In this document: positions 8,681 to 18,078 of the stretch, piece by piece
How positions within the stretch are numbered: the first letter of the stretch is position 1
Layout of the letters: each line of letters begins with the position of its first letter
Assembly (NCBI GenBank): GCA_021808195.1
Contig: JAKBCE010000013.1
Span: 20,682 to 84,681, forward strand
Length of the DNA: 64,000 nucleotides
From: Pseudomonadota bacterium
GTDB lineage: Bacteria; Pseudomonadota; Gammaproteobacteria; Steroidobacterales; Steroidobacteraceae
Reading direction: 5' to 3'
Made by a program: the position numbers and the translations under genes
The notes under the pieces: generated by a model
What the model saw: the letters and a program-made list of their open reading frames with translations, nothing else
The model's database searches: none
Told to the model about the DNA's origin: nothing

Positions 8681-9604
8681 ATGGACATCTCCGGCGAGCC
8701 GTATCCCGCCGTCGCCGCCGTACTGCAGCGTTTCCGCGCCGAGCGGCCGGTGCGTGGCGGCTCGCTGCTGATGACCATCTTCGGCGATGCCATCGCCCCG
8801 CGCGGTGCGCGCGTCAGCCTCGCCAGTCTGATCGGTCTCGCCCGTCCTTTCGGGCTCGCCGAGCGGCTGGTACGCACCAGCGTGGCGCGCCTGGCGAGCG
8901 AGGGCTGGCTGACGGCCATGCGACGCGGCCGGGTGAGCGAGTATCGCCTCACCGACACCGGTCGGGGCGTGTTCGCCGAGGCGACCCAACGCATTTATGC
9001 GGCAAATCCGTCCGTTTGGCACGGCCATTGGACGCTGCTCGTGGTGCCACCGGGGCGAGGCCCGCGGACGACGCTGCGCGAGCGGCTGCGTTGGCTGGGA
9101 TTCGGCGAGGCGGCCCCCGGCGTGTTCCTGCACCCCACCTGCACGGTCGCGCAGGCACGCCAGTGGCTTGCGCCTGATGGGCTCGAGGGCGGTTGGCTCT
9201 TCAGCAGCGCCAGTGAGGGGTCGGGAACCGACCGCCAGCTGGTCGCGGCGGCCTGGGATCTGCACGACATCGCGCGCCGGTACCAGCGCATGCGCGACGC
9301 GTTCGCGCCGCTCGGAGCCGCCGGTGCCGCGACGCACCTGAGGCCGCAGAGCGCCTTCGTCGTGCGCACGCTGCTGATTCATGAGTATCGCAAAATCCAT
9401 TTGCGCGACCCACTGCTGCCCCCGCCTCTGCTACCCGACGGTTGGATCGGTGCCGAAGCCTATGCTCTGTGCCGACGCCTATACGCCGCCGTGTTCAGCG
9501 CTGCCGAAGCGTATCTCTCTCAATACGCCGCAACACTGGACGGCTCGCTGCCGCCGCCGGGTCCGGAAGCGTTTGCCCGTTTCGGTGGACTGCCCCGTCC
9601 CTGA
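8681..9604 (+). CDS. paaX: PaaX, phenylacetyl-CoA-responsive repressor
   Basis: A 307-residue protein of PaaX length. The N-terminal winged-helix part (GGSLLMTIFGDAIAPRGARVSLASLIGLARPFGLAERLVRTSVARLASEGWL) binds DNA. The middle and C-terminal part (WTLLVVPP, GFGEAAPGVFLHP, LIHEYRKIHLRDPLLP) matches the PaaX effector region. PaaX represses the paa genes and is released by phenylacetyl-CoA. ATG 8681 is chosen over an upstream GTG at 8630, which lies inside the operator; neither has a strong ribosome site. It is divergent from paaA. Confidence 0.93.
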   Translation: MDISGEPYPAVAAVLQRFRAERPVRGGSLLMTIFGDAIAPRGARVSLASLIGLARPFGLAERLVRTSVARLASEGWLTAMRRGRVSEYRLTDTGRGVFAEATQRIYAANPSVWHGHWTLLVVPPGRGPRTTLRERLRWLGFGEAAPGVFLHPTCTVAQARQWLAPDGLEGGWLFSSASEGSGTDRQLVAAAWDLHDIARRYQRMRDAFAPLGAAGAATHLRPQSAFVVRTLLIHEYRKIHLRDPLLPPPLLPDGWIGAEAYALCRRLYAAVFSAAEAYLSQYAATLDGSLPPPGPEAFARFGGLPRP

Positions 9605-9616
9605 GGCAGCGCCGCC

Positions 9617-10282
9617 TCACCAGGTGTTCGGCTCCCAGTTCTGCTCGCTGCCGTTCGCCAGCTCACCCGCCACGATCGTCTTGGCGTCCTTGTAGTAGTG
9701 CGGCGGCACGGGCAGGTTCAGCGGGGCCGGTGATCCATCCATCACGCGCCCGGCCAGGTCGTAGCGCGAACCGTGGCAAGGACAGTAGTACCCGCCCGGC
9801 CAGCTCGCCCCGAGCAGAGGATCGCCGACCGTCGGATGCAGCTTCGGCATGCAGCCCAGATGGGTACAGATACCCACCACCACCAGGTATTCCGGGACGA
9901 TGGAGCGGGAAATCGGGTTCCAGCCGGGGAGGTTCTCCGGCTGCTGGTCCGCCTTGGAGAGCGGGTCTTTCAGCTGGCCGTTGAGCGTGGGCAGCGCCTT
10001 CAACTCGGCCTCGGTGCGTCGCAAAACGTAGATCGGCCGGCGACGCCACGAGGCGATCAGCATCTGCTTCGGCTGCAGCTTCGAGATATCGATGGTCACG
10101 GGCGCGCCGAGCGCACGGGCGGTCTCGCTCGGCTCCATGGACTCGATGAACGGGGTCGCGGCCAGACCCACGCCGACCGCCCCGACTGCCGCAGTGGCCG
10201 CAGTCAACATGCGCCTGCGGGCCAGATCCGGTTCGGACTCATCGCTCGGCGAGCCAGGCAGTGTGGTGGTGCCCTCGGTCAT
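9617..10282 (-). CDS. petA: Ubiquinol-cytochrome c reductase Rieske iron-sulfur subunit
   Basis: A 221-residue Rieske protein. The N-terminus has a twin-arginine stretch (ARRRMLTAATAAVGAVGVG) that forms the membrane anchor. The 2Fe-2S ligands are in CTHLGC and CPCHGSRYD. ATG 10282 has GGAGG eight bases upstream; the longer 5' open frame lacks a better site. In the bc1 complex this subunit takes electrons from ubiquinol and gives them to cytochrome c1. Oddly, genes for cytochrome b and c1 are not beside it: paaX lies on one side and an E2 acyltransferase gene on the other. It may be a second or relocated copy. Confidence 0.93.
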   Translation of the reverse strand: MTEGTTTLPGSPSDESEPDLARRRMLTAATAAVGAVGVGLAATPFIESMEPSETARALGAPVTIDISKLQPKQMLIASWRRRPIYVLRRTEAELKALPTLNGQLKDPLSKADQQPENLPGWNPISRSIVPEYLVVVGICTHLGCMPKLHPTVGDPLLGASWPGGYYCPCHGSRYDLAGRVMDGSPAPLNLPVPPHYYKDAKTIVAGELANGSEQNWEPNTW

Positions 10283-10387
10283 GCTCAAGTCCTCCATTGG
10301 AGTGCTACGCGCATGGTAGCCCCGTCGCGCCGTCCCGTCACTATGCGCCATGCCGCAAGCGCCCCCGGGCGGGCGGGCGCCTGCGCC

Positions 10388-11626
10388 TCACCCGCCCCAG
10401 TCGGCCAGCCGCTCGGCGAATACCTGCATGAAGCGATTGGCGCGCGCACCATCCATGACCCGATGATCGATGGTGAGCGTGGCGTAACAGCGCGGCCGGA
10501 TCTCGATGCGATCCGCATCGCCGCTCGCAACGACTACGGGGCGCTTCTCGAGCTTGCCGACGCCGAGAATCGCCGCCTGCCCGGGGTACAGAATGATCGG
10601 CGTGGCAAACAGGCTGCCGCTCACCCCGTGATTGGAAATCGTGAACGTCCCACCGCGCATATCCTGCGGGGTGAGGCTCCCCTCGCGCGCACGCCGCACC
10701 AGCGATTCGATGCCGCGGGCGGTCTGCTCCAGATCGAGCGCCTCGGCGCCGTGCAGCACCGGCGCCACCAGCCCGTCCGGCGCGGCGGTGCCGATCCCGA
10801 AATTCACGCGGGTATAGATCTCCAGGGCGTCCTCGGCCCAATGGCTGTTGGCCTCCGGCACCACCGCGATCGCCTCGACCGCCGCGCGCACGAAATACGC
10901 ACTCAGCGTCAGCGCGACGCCGCGACTGGCGAACTCATCCCGATGCTGGGCTCGATGCGCGAGCACCGCCGTCAGATCCACGTCGAAGACGGTTGTGACG
11001 TGCGGTGCGGTGTGCAACAGGCTCTCAACCATGCGCGCGGCAATGCGTTTGCGCACTGCGGTGTGTGGCACGCGACGCATGGCGATTGCGGCATCGCCTG
11101 CGCCTGCGAGCGCTGCGGTGTCCTTCGCAACAGGCGCCGGGGCGTGGTTCGAGGGTACATACCGCAGCACATCGTCCACGGTGATCCGGCCGCCCTCCCC
11201 GCTTGCGCGTACCTGTGCCGGATCGAGCCCACGTTCGGCGAGCAACCGACGCACCGCCGGTGCCAAGCGCTCCCGATCCACACCGCCGGTACGGCCGGGT
11301 ACTGCCGCGTGGCTCGGCACGGCAGCGGCGCGGGTCAGCAGATGCGTCTCGGTATCGGCGGGCGTCGCCGGCTCGGTCGCAACCGCTCCAATCCGGCCAA
11401 GCACCGCCCCCGGCGCCACCTCCTCGTGCTCGGCCGTGAGGATCTGTTCGAGCACCCCGTCAGCCGGTGAGGGCACCTCGACGGTGACCTTGTCGGTCTC
11501 GAGCTCAATCAGCGGCTCATGCGCCCTCACCGCCTCGCCAACGGCCTTCAGCCAGCGCAGGACCTGCAGGCGTGTGCCTTCGGCCTGCTCCTCGGGCGCG
11601 CGGATGTCGAGTATGTTTGAGGCCAT
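10388..11626 (-). CDS. 2-oxoacid dehydrogenase E2, lipoyl acyltransferase
   Basis: A 412-residue E2 component. Residues 1 to about 78 form one lipoyl domain with the modifiable Lys in ETDKVTVEVPSP. A peripheral-subunit-binding domain follows near residue 118 (APAVRRLLAERGLDPAQVRASGEGGRITVDDVL). The catalytic acyltransferase ends in TIDHRVMDGARA (HxxxDG). With the upstream E1 it would convert a 2-oxoacid, probably branched-chain, into acyl-CoA. It starts 2 bp after the E1 stop. No E3 (lipoamide dehydrogenase) gene is in the cluster, so a shared E3 is presumed. Confidence 0.92.
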   Translation of the reverse strand: MASNILDIRAPEEQAEGTRLQVLRWLKAVGEAVRAHEPLIELETDKVTVEVPSPADGVLEQILTAEHEEVAPGAVLGRIGAVATEPATPADTETHLLTRAAAVPSHAAVPGRTGGVDRERLAPAVRRLLAERGLDPAQVRASGEGGRITVDDVLRYVPSNHAPAPVAKDTAALAGAGDAAIAMRRVPHTAVRKRIAARMVESLLHTAPHVTTVFDVDLTAVLAHRAQHRDEFASRGVALTLSAYFVRAAVEAIAVVPEANSHWAEDALEIYTRVNFGIGTAAPDGLVAPVLHGAEALDLEQTARGIESLVRRAREGSLTPQDMRGGTFTISNHGVSGSLFATPIILYPGQAAILGVGKLEKRPVVVASGDADRIEIRPRCYATLTIDHRVMDGARANRFMQVFAERLADWGG

Positions 11627-11628
11627 CG

Positions 11629-13740
11629 CTACACGCTCGCGAGCGCGCGGATTGCGCGGGTGATTGATTCGACGCCGGGGACGGCTGCCTCGAGCAGCGC
11701 CGGCGCATGCGGACTCGGAATGTCGGGCATGGCCAGCCGTTCAATGGGCGCCTCGAGACTGAAGAACGCGTCCCGGGCGAGCACTGCGGCAACTTCGGCA
11801 CCGAACCCTGCGGTGAGGTTGTCCTCGTGCACGATCAGGCAGCGCCGGGTCTTGCGCACCGACTCGAGCACCGCCTCGCGATCCCACGGCGACACGGTGC
11901 GCAGATCCAGAATCTCGGTCTGCACGGCCGAGGCCTGCGCGGCGAGCTCACAGCGCTCAACCATCGCGCCCCAGGTCACGATCGTGAGTTCCTCGCCCTC
12001 GCACACCCGGCGAGCCCTGCCAAACGGCACGAGGTAGGCGTCGCCGGGATAAGGCCGGCGTGCCCAGGCACCATCGAGCAGCGCGCGGTGTTCGAAAAAT
12101 ATGGTTGGTTCGTTTCCGCGCAGTGCCGCGCGCAGCAGACCGACGGCATCCTCGGCATTGGACGGCACCGCCACACGCCACCCGATTCCGTGCACCCAGG
12201 CGACCTCATTGGTCTGACTGTGCCAGGGATCCCCGCACTTGAAGAATCCGCCCGGCACCCGCACGACCATCGGCGCTGCGAACCGGTTGGCGGTGCGCCA
12301 GCGCATCGTGCCGCAGTCGTTGAGCTGTTCGGTCGCCGGATCGGCGTACTTGCGAAACTGGATCTCGGGCACCGGCAGCAGTCCCGCGAGCGCCATGCCG
12401 ACGGCACGGCCGATGATCCCTTCCTCGGAGAGACTGGTGTCGAATACACGTGCGACACCATGCTTTTCCTGCAAGCCGAGCGTTGCCCCGTGCACGCCGC
12501 CCTTCGGTCCGACGTCCTCGCCAAACACCACCATGCGCGGGTTGAGCGTCAGCTCCACATCGAGCGTGCGACGAATCGCAGTCAACATGTTGATGCGATT
12601 CAGCTCCGCTGCGCCGCCCGCACCCGCCGCGCCGAGCGTCACACCGAGGGGGGCGAGCCCGCCCTGCTCCTGCAGCTCGGGGCGCCCCTCGGCGTCATAC
12701 TCGGTGAATACGTAACGGGTAAGCCGGGCCGGATCCGGCTCCGCGCGACTCAACGCCCGCTCGATGGCCTGCTCGACCTCGCGGCGCCCCGCCACGCCAA
12801 TCTGCCGCCATTCGCTCTCGCTCATGCGCTGCGGCACCAGATACCGCTCCAGCCGGCGCAGCGGATCGTTCGCACGTTCGCGGCTGATGAGTTCGGGACT
12901 CTTGTACGTCTGGGTATCTTGCCCCGAGTGCCCGCAGAGCCGCGGAACCGTCAGGCGCAACAGCGCCGGGGAACGCCGCTCGCGCACGAAACCAACGGCC
13001 GCCGCGATACATCCGGCCGCCTGCTGCGGCTCGGCCCCGTCCCCTTCGAAGATCTCCAGGCCCGAGAACGCACGCAGGTTTGCCGCGATGTTCCCGCCCG
13101 GAGTCTGTAGCCGCGAGCCCACCGAGATGCCAAAGCCATTGTCCTCGATATAGATCAGCATCGGCAGCTGCAACGTTGTGGCCATCGTCAGCGCCGACCA
13201 GAAGCCAGCGGTCGCCACCGAAGCATCACCGCCGAGCACGACCGCGATGCTGTGCCCGTAACTGGCATCCGCCAGCACGTCGCGATGAAATCCGATGGCC
13301 TGTGCCCAGCCGGCCGCCGGAGTGTACTGCGCGCCGACACCGCCGCATGCCGGCAACACGGTCGGCGCACCTCGTCCGGGCCTGTTGAATACCACGCCGA
13401 TGTCGCGGCCGTCGCTGAAGGCGCCCGCACGCGCCAGCGGTGCCGCCGCGGCCTCCTCCAGCGGCACGCCGAGGGCAAGCATCAGCGGCCGCGAACGGTA
13501 GTAGACCGTCACGGCATCGTGCGGATCAGTCAGTTGCAGTCCGAGCAGGATTTGCGCCAGATCGTGCCCGCGCGCAGAGAACTGATACAGCACCTGCCGC
13601 GCCGGCAGCAGTCGTGTCTCCTCGATGTCATCGAGCGCGCGAGAGCAGTGCAGCAGATGCGCCACCCGCCGCCAGTCCGGCTGGGGATCGGAGTCTAAAT
13701 CGTGCCGCGCGTCAGCCGCGCAAGAGGCTGATGCCACCAT
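11629..13740 (-). CDS. 2-oxoacid dehydrogenase E1, fused alpha and beta subunits
   Basis: A 703-residue thiamine-diphosphate enzyme. Residues 1 to about 350 are the E1-alpha half, with the ThDP motif GGDASVATAGFWSALTMA..EDN. Residues from about 375 are the E1-beta half (MLTAIRRTLDVELTLNPRMVVFGEDVG, FDTSLSEEGIIGRAVGMALAG, VRVPGG). The two halves are separate genes in the classical branched-chain complex; here they are one chain with an Ala/Gly-rich linker (LGVTLGAAGAGGAAELNR). It probably decarboxylates branched-chain 2-oxoacids. It leads a two-gene operon with E2, divergent from an Lrp-type regulator. Confidence 0.92.
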   Translation of the reverse strand: MVASASCAADARHDLDSDPQPDWRRVAHLLHCSRALDDIEETRLLPARQVLYQFSARGHDLAQILLGLQLTDPHDAVTVYYRSRPLMLALGVPLEEAAAAPLARAGAFSDGRDIGVVFNRPGRGAPTVLPACGGVGAQYTPAAGWAQAIGFHRDVLADASYGHSIAVVLGGDASVATAGFWSALTMATTLQLPMLIYIEDNGFGISVGSRLQTPGGNIAANLRAFSGLEIFEGDGAEPQQAAGCIAAAVGFVRERRSPALLRLTVPRLCGHSGQDTQTYKSPELISRERANDPLRRLERYLVPQRMSESEWRQIGVAGRREVEQAIERALSRAEPDPARLTRYVFTEYDAEGRPELQEQGGLAPLGVTLGAAGAGGAAELNRINMLTAIRRTLDVELTLNPRMVVFGEDVGPKGGVHGATLGLQEKHGVARVFDTSLSEEGIIGRAVGMALAGLLPVPEIQFRKYADPATEQLNDCGTMRWRTANRFAAPMVVRVPGGFFKCGDPWHSQTNEVAWVHGIGWRVAVPSNAEDAVGLLRAALRGNEPTIFFEHRALLDGAWARRPYPGDAYLVPFGRARRVCEGEELTIVTWGAMVERCELAAQASAVQTEILDLRTVSPWDREAVLESVRKTRRCLIVHEDNLTAGFGAEVAAVLARDAFFSLEAPIERLAMPDIPSPHAPALLEAAVPGVESITRAIRALASV

Positions 13741-13788
13741 GGCACCCTCCGCAGGTGGATCGGTAGCGAATCAGCCTATGCGCTTAAG

Positions 13789-13807
13789 AACGAAATGAGC
13801 TTTCGTT
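13789..13807. promoter_or_regulatory. Palindrome in the E1/Lrp divergent promoter region
   Basis: AACGAAA and TTTCGTT (13789-13795 and 13801-13807) form a perfect 7-bp inverted repeat around TGAGC. It lies between the E1 gene and the divergent Lrp-family gene and is a good candidate regulator site. Which protein binds it is inference. Confidence 0.6.
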
Positions 13808-13871
13808 TCTTGCTCATTTTTACCACTTAATGGCAATATCATTGCGTATTTCAGCGCTCCGAGGCACGCCC

Positions 13872-14339
13872 ATGACCCGTCCTCTCGACCGACTCGACCG
13901 CCGTATCCTCGCGACGCTGCAGCTCGAGGCCCGTATCACGAACCAGGAACTCGCCAACCGCGTCGGTCTCTCCCCGGCCCCCTGCTGGCGGCGGCTGAAG
14001 CGGCTGGAAAGCGAAGGGATCATTGCCGGGTATGCCACGCTGCTCAGCGCGCCGGCGATCGGGTTGACGATTCAGGCCTACGCAATGGTATCGCTCGAGA
14101 ACCACCACGCCGATACCGTTGCGGCCTTCGACCGACTGGTGCGTGACCGCGCCGAGGTGCTCGAGTGTCACTCGATGAGCGGCACCAACGATTACCTGCT
14201 GCGCATCGTGGCCGCCAGCATGGAGGCCTACGAGCACTTCCTCTCGACCCACCTTCTGCAGCTTGCAGCGGTCCGCTCGGTCAACACCAGCTTCGTGTTG
14301 CGGACCAAGAAGTTCACCACGCAGTTGCCGCTCGCCTGA
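13872..14339 (+). CDS. Lrp/AsnC-family regulator (BkdR-like)
   Basis: A 155-residue regulator with an N-terminal helix-turn-helix (LDRLDRRILATLQLEARITNQELANRVGLSPAPCWRRLKRLESEGII) and a C-terminal RAM ligand-binding domain (VLECHSMSGTNDYLLRIVA). I chose ATG 13872 because the family domain begins directly after it; an in-frame ATG at 13830 would add 14 atypical residues. It is divergent from the E1-E2 operon, the same arrangement as bkdR with branched-chain oxoacid dehydrogenase genes, so it likely activates that operon in response to an amino acid. Confidence 0.88.
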   Translation: MTRPLDRLDRRILATLQLEARITNQELANRVGLSPAPCWRRLKRLESEGIIAGYATLLSAPAIGLTIQAYAMVSLENHHADTVAAFDRLVRDRAEVLECHSMSGTNDYLLRIVAASMEAYEHFLSTHLLQLAAVRSVNTSFVLRTKKFTTQLPLA

Positions 14340-14353
14340 GGCGCTCGCGCTCT

Positions 14354-14383
14354 CCCGGGGGCGACGGGCCACGAGCCCCCGGG
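14354..14383. terminator. Hairpin between convergent genes
   Basis: CCCGGGGGC (14354-14362) and its complement (14375-14383) make a perfect 9-bp GC stem with a 12-base loop between the convergent stops of the Lrp-type gene and the thiolase gene. There is no clear T-tract. Confidence 0.5.
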
Positions 14384-14396
14384 CACTTCGCCGGGC

Positions 14397-15599
14397 TCAG
14401 AAGACCTCGAAAATACCTGCAGCGCCCATGCCGGTGCCGATGCACATGGTCACCATGCCGTAGCCCTTCTGACCCTTGTGACGCATCCCGTGCACCAGCG
14501 TGGCAGTGCGGATCGCGCCGGTCGCCCCAAGCGGATGGCCGAGGGCGATCGCACCGCCGTGCGGATTGACACGCGCCGGATCGAGCTGCAGATCGCGGAT
14601 CACGGCGAGGGACTGGGCGGCGAAGGCCTCGTTGAGCTCGATCCACTGCAGCGCATCCTGTTTCAGCCCGGCACGCCTCAGCGCCGCCGGCACCGCCTCC
14701 TTCGGACCGATACCCATGATCGCCGGAGGCACGCCTTTGACCGCAAAGGTCACGTAGCGCGCCAAGGGTGTCAGGTTGAAACGCTTCAGCGCCGCCGCAG
14801 AGACGAGCACCACGGCCGCCGCACCATCGGAGGTCTGCGAGCTGTTGCCGGCCGTCACGCTGCCCTTGGCATCGAAAACCGGCTTCAGCCGTGCGAGCGC
14901 CTCGAGCGAAGTGTCCGCGCGCGGCCCCTCATCCTCGGCGAGCCGCTTGCGCACCGTGCGCACCTCGCCCGCAGCCAGATCGGGCGTGCGGTAGGTCACC
15001 TCGAGTGGGGCGATCTCCGCGCTGAAGCCACCGCCGGCGCGCGCCGCGAGCGCGCGTCGGTGCGATTCGAGGGCAAACGCATCCTGATCTTCGCGCGAGA
15101 CATGCCACTGACTGGCGACCTTCTCGGCGGTGATGCCCATGCCGTAGGCGATCGCGTAGTTCTCTTCGTGTTCGAAGACCCGCGGGTTGATCGCGACTTT
15201 GTTGCCCATCATGGGCACCATGGACATCGATTCAGCCCCGCCGGCAATCACCACGTCGGCCTCACCGAGACGAATGCGATCGGCCGCAATCTGTACGGCA
15301 TTCAGCCCCGAGGAGCAGTAGCGGTTCACCGTGACGCCCGGCACCGAGTCGGGCAGTCCGGCGAGCAACGCCGCCACGCGCGCCATGTTCAGTCCCTGCT
15401 CGGCCTCGGGGAAGGCACAGCCCACCACGACGTCCTCGATCTGTGCTGGCTCGATCGTCGGTACCTGCGCGAGCGCACTCGAGAGCGCATGCACCAGCAA
15501 GTCATCCGGGCGCACCTGGCGCAGCATACCGCGCGGCGCTTTGCCAACCGGCGTGCGAGTTGCCGCTACGATGTAAGCATCTTCAATCTGTTTGGTCAT
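14397..15599 (-). CDS. Acetyl-CoA C-acyltransferase (thiolase, FadA-type)
   Basis: A 400-residue thiolase. The nucleophile Cys is in NRYCSSGLNAVQ, the His in GGAIALGHPLGATGA, and the second Cys in MVTMCIGTGMGAAG. It splits 3-oxoacyl-CoA into acetyl-CoA and a shortened acyl-CoA in fatty-acid beta-oxidation. It lies 22 bp after the hydratase/dehydrogenase gene and is probably in the same operon. The sequence is of the FadA/FadI degradative type rather than the PhaA/AtoB biosynthetic type. Confidence 0.93.
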   Translation of the reverse strand: MTKQIEDAYIVAATRTPVGKAPRGMLRQVRPDDLLVHALSSALAQVPTIEPAQIEDVVVGCAFPEAEQGLNMARVAALLAGLPDSVPGVTVNRYCSSGLNAVQIAADRIRLGEADVVIAGGAESMSMVPMMGNKVAINPRVFEHEENYAIAYGMGITAEKVASQWHVSREDQDAFALESHRRALAARAGGGFSAEIAPLEVTYRTPDLAAGEVRTVRKRLAEDEGPRADTSLEALARLKPVFDAKGSVTAGNSSQTSDGAAAVVLVSAAALKRFNLTPLARYVTFAVKGVPPAIMGIGPKEAVPAALRRAGLKQDALQWIELNEAFAAQSLAVIRDLQLDPARVNPHGGAIALGHPLGATGAIRTATLVHGMRHKGQKGYGMVTMCIGTGMGAAGIFEVF

Positions 15600-15621
15600 G
15601 ACGGAAATCTCCCTCGCCGCC

Positions 15622-17991
15622 TCAATTGCGCAGCGGCTTGCCGGTCTTGAGCGTGTGCGCGATGCGCTCCTGGGTCTTCGGATTGGCGAGCAGCGCGAGG
15701 AAGTGCCGCCGCTCGAGCGTCAGGATCCAGGACTCATCGACCTCGGTACCGGCCTCGAGATCACCACCGGTCATCACCTCGGCGATACGCGCGCCGATCT
15801 CGAAGTCATAGGCACTGATGAAATGCCCTTCGAGCATGTTCACCAGCTGCGATTTGATCGAGGCTGCCCCGGTGCGCCCGGCGACCGCGAAGCGGGCTCC
15901 GGGCAGCGGCGGCCGATAGCCGCTCTCGGCAAGGGCGAGTGCCTGCTGCTTGGCCACGTAGAGCAACTCATCCGGATTGAACACCACCAGGTCGCTGTCG
16001 CGCAGATAGCCGATCTGACGCGCCTCGAGCCCGCTGCCGGCCACCTTCGCCGTGGCGACCGCCAGGTAGTAGTCCTTCAGCGCGGCCAGGACATCGCCGC
16101 GACTCTCACGCGCGGCGCGCCGCGCCAATTCCTTGCACCCCCCACCGCCGGGCAGCAAACCGACACCGGCCTCGACCAGACCGATATACGACTCGAGCGC
16201 CGCCACGACGCGGTCGCAGTGCATGACGAACTCACAACCACCTCCGAACACATAGCCTTGCGTCGCCGCAACGGTTGGAATGAGGCTGTAGCGCAGCCGC
16301 ATCGAAGTGCTCTGAAAGCGGGCGATAACCGCCTCGATGGTGGCCCAGTCGCCGGCGGCGACCGCCGGGCGCAGCGCATCGAGGTTGGCGCCGACCGAGA
16401 ACGGCGGCTCGCTCTGCCAGAGTACGAGCGCCCGGTAGCGCGCCTCGGCGAGATCGATCGACTGATTCAACCCCTCGAGTGCCTCGGGACTGATCGAATG
16501 GGCTTTGGTCTTCAGCGAGGCCACCAGCACGCCATCCCCACTGGTGAAGGCCCGCACCGCCGGATTCTCGTACACCGTCTCGCCGAGTTCGTCGCGCTGG
16601 GCACCGAGTGCCACCGGCGCCAGCTGGCGCCGATACACCTGCAGCGGCGAGCGCGGTACGAGCACATCGTCGGCCGCGTCATAGGAGCCCTCGGGGAAAT
16701 GCACTCCGCTGCGTTGCTCGGCATGGACCCATTGCGGCAGCGGCACGCTCGCGAGCGTCTCCCCGGCACGAATGTCCGCCTCGATCCAGCCCGCCACGCG
16801 TGTCCAGCCGGCAGCCTGCCACAGCTCAAAAGGCCCGCGCTGCCAGCCAAAACCCCAGCGCATCGCCAGATCGACGTCGCGCGCAGAGTGCGCGACGTCC
16901 GCCAGGTGATACGCAATGTAATGAAACGTGTCGCGCAGACACGCCCAGAGGAACTGGCCCTGCGGATGGTTGCTTGCGCGCAGCGCAGCCAGACGCTCCC
17001 CGACATCCTTGATGGCCAGGATCTCGAGTACGGCCGCCTCGGCCGGCTGTCCGGCCGGCACGTGCTCACCGCTCAGCGGATCGAGCACCAGCAGGTCGCG
17101 GCCCTTTTTCTGGTAGATGCCGCTGCGGCTCTTGGCGCCGAGCGCACCGGCAGCGAGAAGCTTCTCAAGCCATGGCGGGGCGACATACAGCGCCCGCCAT
17201 GGATCGGCCGGCAGCCCCTCGCGCATCGTGCGCACCACGTGCGCGAAGGTATCGAGACCGACGACATCGGCCGTACGGAACGTGGCGGACTTCGGTCGGC
17301 CGAGTTTCGGGCCGGTCAGCTCATCGACCACATCGAAGCGCAGCCCGTACTTGGCCGCGTTGGCCACCGTGGCGAGCATCGAGAACACCCCGATGCGGTT
17401 GGCGACGAAGTTCGGCGTGTCCTTGGCGCGGATCACGCCCTTGCCGAGCGTGGTAACGAGAAACGTCTCCAGATGATCGAGTATCGCCGGATCGGAGGCG
17501 CCACAGGGAATGAGCTCGGCGAGGCGCATGTAGCGCGGCGGGTTAAAGAAATGCACGCCGCAAAAGCGCCGATGCAGCGCCGAGGGACAGGCTGCTGCCA
17601 GCGCCTCGATCGACAGTCCCGAGGTGTTGGTCGCGAGGATGGCGTGCGCGGCCAGTGCCGGGGTGATCTTCTGGTACAACTCGCGCTTCCAGTCGAGCCG
17701 CTCGGCGATCGCCTCGATCACCAGGTCGCACTCGGCGAGTCGCCCGAGATCCTGCGCATAGTTGGCCGGTTGGATGAATGACTCGGCACCGAGGCAGGCG
17801 AGCGGTGCCGGCTGCTGTTTGCGCAGCGCGGCGAGCGCCTTGTGAACGATACCGCTGCCGCCCTCGGGGTCGGCCAGGTCGTACAGTATCGTCGGCACCT
17901 GCGCGTTCACCAGGTGAGCGGCGATCTGCGCACCCATCACGCCCGCCCCGAGCACGGCCACCTTACGGATGTTGAAATTCGTCTCAGACAT
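15622..17991 (-). CDS. 3-hydroxyacyl-CoA dehydrogenase/enoyl-CoA hydratase (FadN-type order)
   Basis: A 789-residue bifunctional beta-oxidation enzyme. The dehydrogenase comes first (NAD-binding LGAGVMGAQIAAHLV near residue 12, then NTSGLSIEAL and HFFNPPRYMRL). The hydratase follows at the C-terminal side (GYVFGGGCEFVMHCDRV). This order is the reverse of E. coli FadB and matches the FadN group, including its length. ATG 17991 has a GGGGAAG ribosome site; the open frame upstream has no better start. It sits between the TetR gene and the thiolase gene, all reading leftward. Confidence 0.92.
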   Translation of the reverse strand: MSETNFNIRKVAVLGAGVMGAQIAAHLVNAQVPTILYDLADPEGGSGIVHKALAALRKQQPAPLACLGAESFIQPANYAQDLGRLAECDLVIEAIAERLDWKRELYQKITPALAAHAILATNTSGLSIEALAAACPSALHRRFCGVHFFNPPRYMRLAELIPCGASDPAILDHLETFLVTTLGKGVIRAKDTPNFVANRIGVFSMLATVANAAKYGLRFDVVDELTGPKLGRPKSATFRTADVVGLDTFAHVVRTMREGLPADPWRALYVAPPWLEKLLAAGALGAKSRSGIYQKKGRDLLVLDPLSGEHVPAGQPAEAAVLEILAIKDVGERLAALRASNHPQGQFLWACLRDTFHYIAYHLADVAHSARDVDLAMRWGFGWQRGPFELWQAAGWTRVAGWIEADIRAGETLASVPLPQWVHAEQRSGVHFPEGSYDAADDVLVPRSPLQVYRRQLAPVALGAQRDELGETVYENPAVRAFTSGDGVLVASLKTKAHSISPEALEGLNQSIDLAEARYRALVLWQSEPPFSVGANLDALRPAVAAGDWATIEAVIARFQSTSMRLRYSLIPTVAATQGYVFGGGCEFVMHCDRVVAALESYIGLVEAGVGLLPGGGGCKELARRAARESRGDVLAALKDYYLAVATAKVAGSGLEARQIGYLRDSDLVVFNPDELLYVAKQQALALAESGYRPPLPGARFAVAGRTGAASIKSQLVNMLEGHFISAYDFEIGARIAEVMTGGDLEAGTEVDESWILTLERRHFLALLANPKTQERIAHTLKTGKPLRN

Positions 17992-18078
17992 GACTTCCCC
18001 TACTGCTGCGCCCCGCCCCGGGGGCGGCGCACTCATTGCCCGTCCCGATGAGAGCGGCGCACGACGCCCACCACGCCC

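Noticed and set aside
9773..11470. 565-codon open frame on the plus strand
   Set aside because: Antisense to the Rieske and E2 genes, both strongly supported.
15592..17781. 729-codon open frame on the plus strand
   Set aside because: It lies opposite the FadN-type enzyme gene. No recognisable motif and shadow-like composition.
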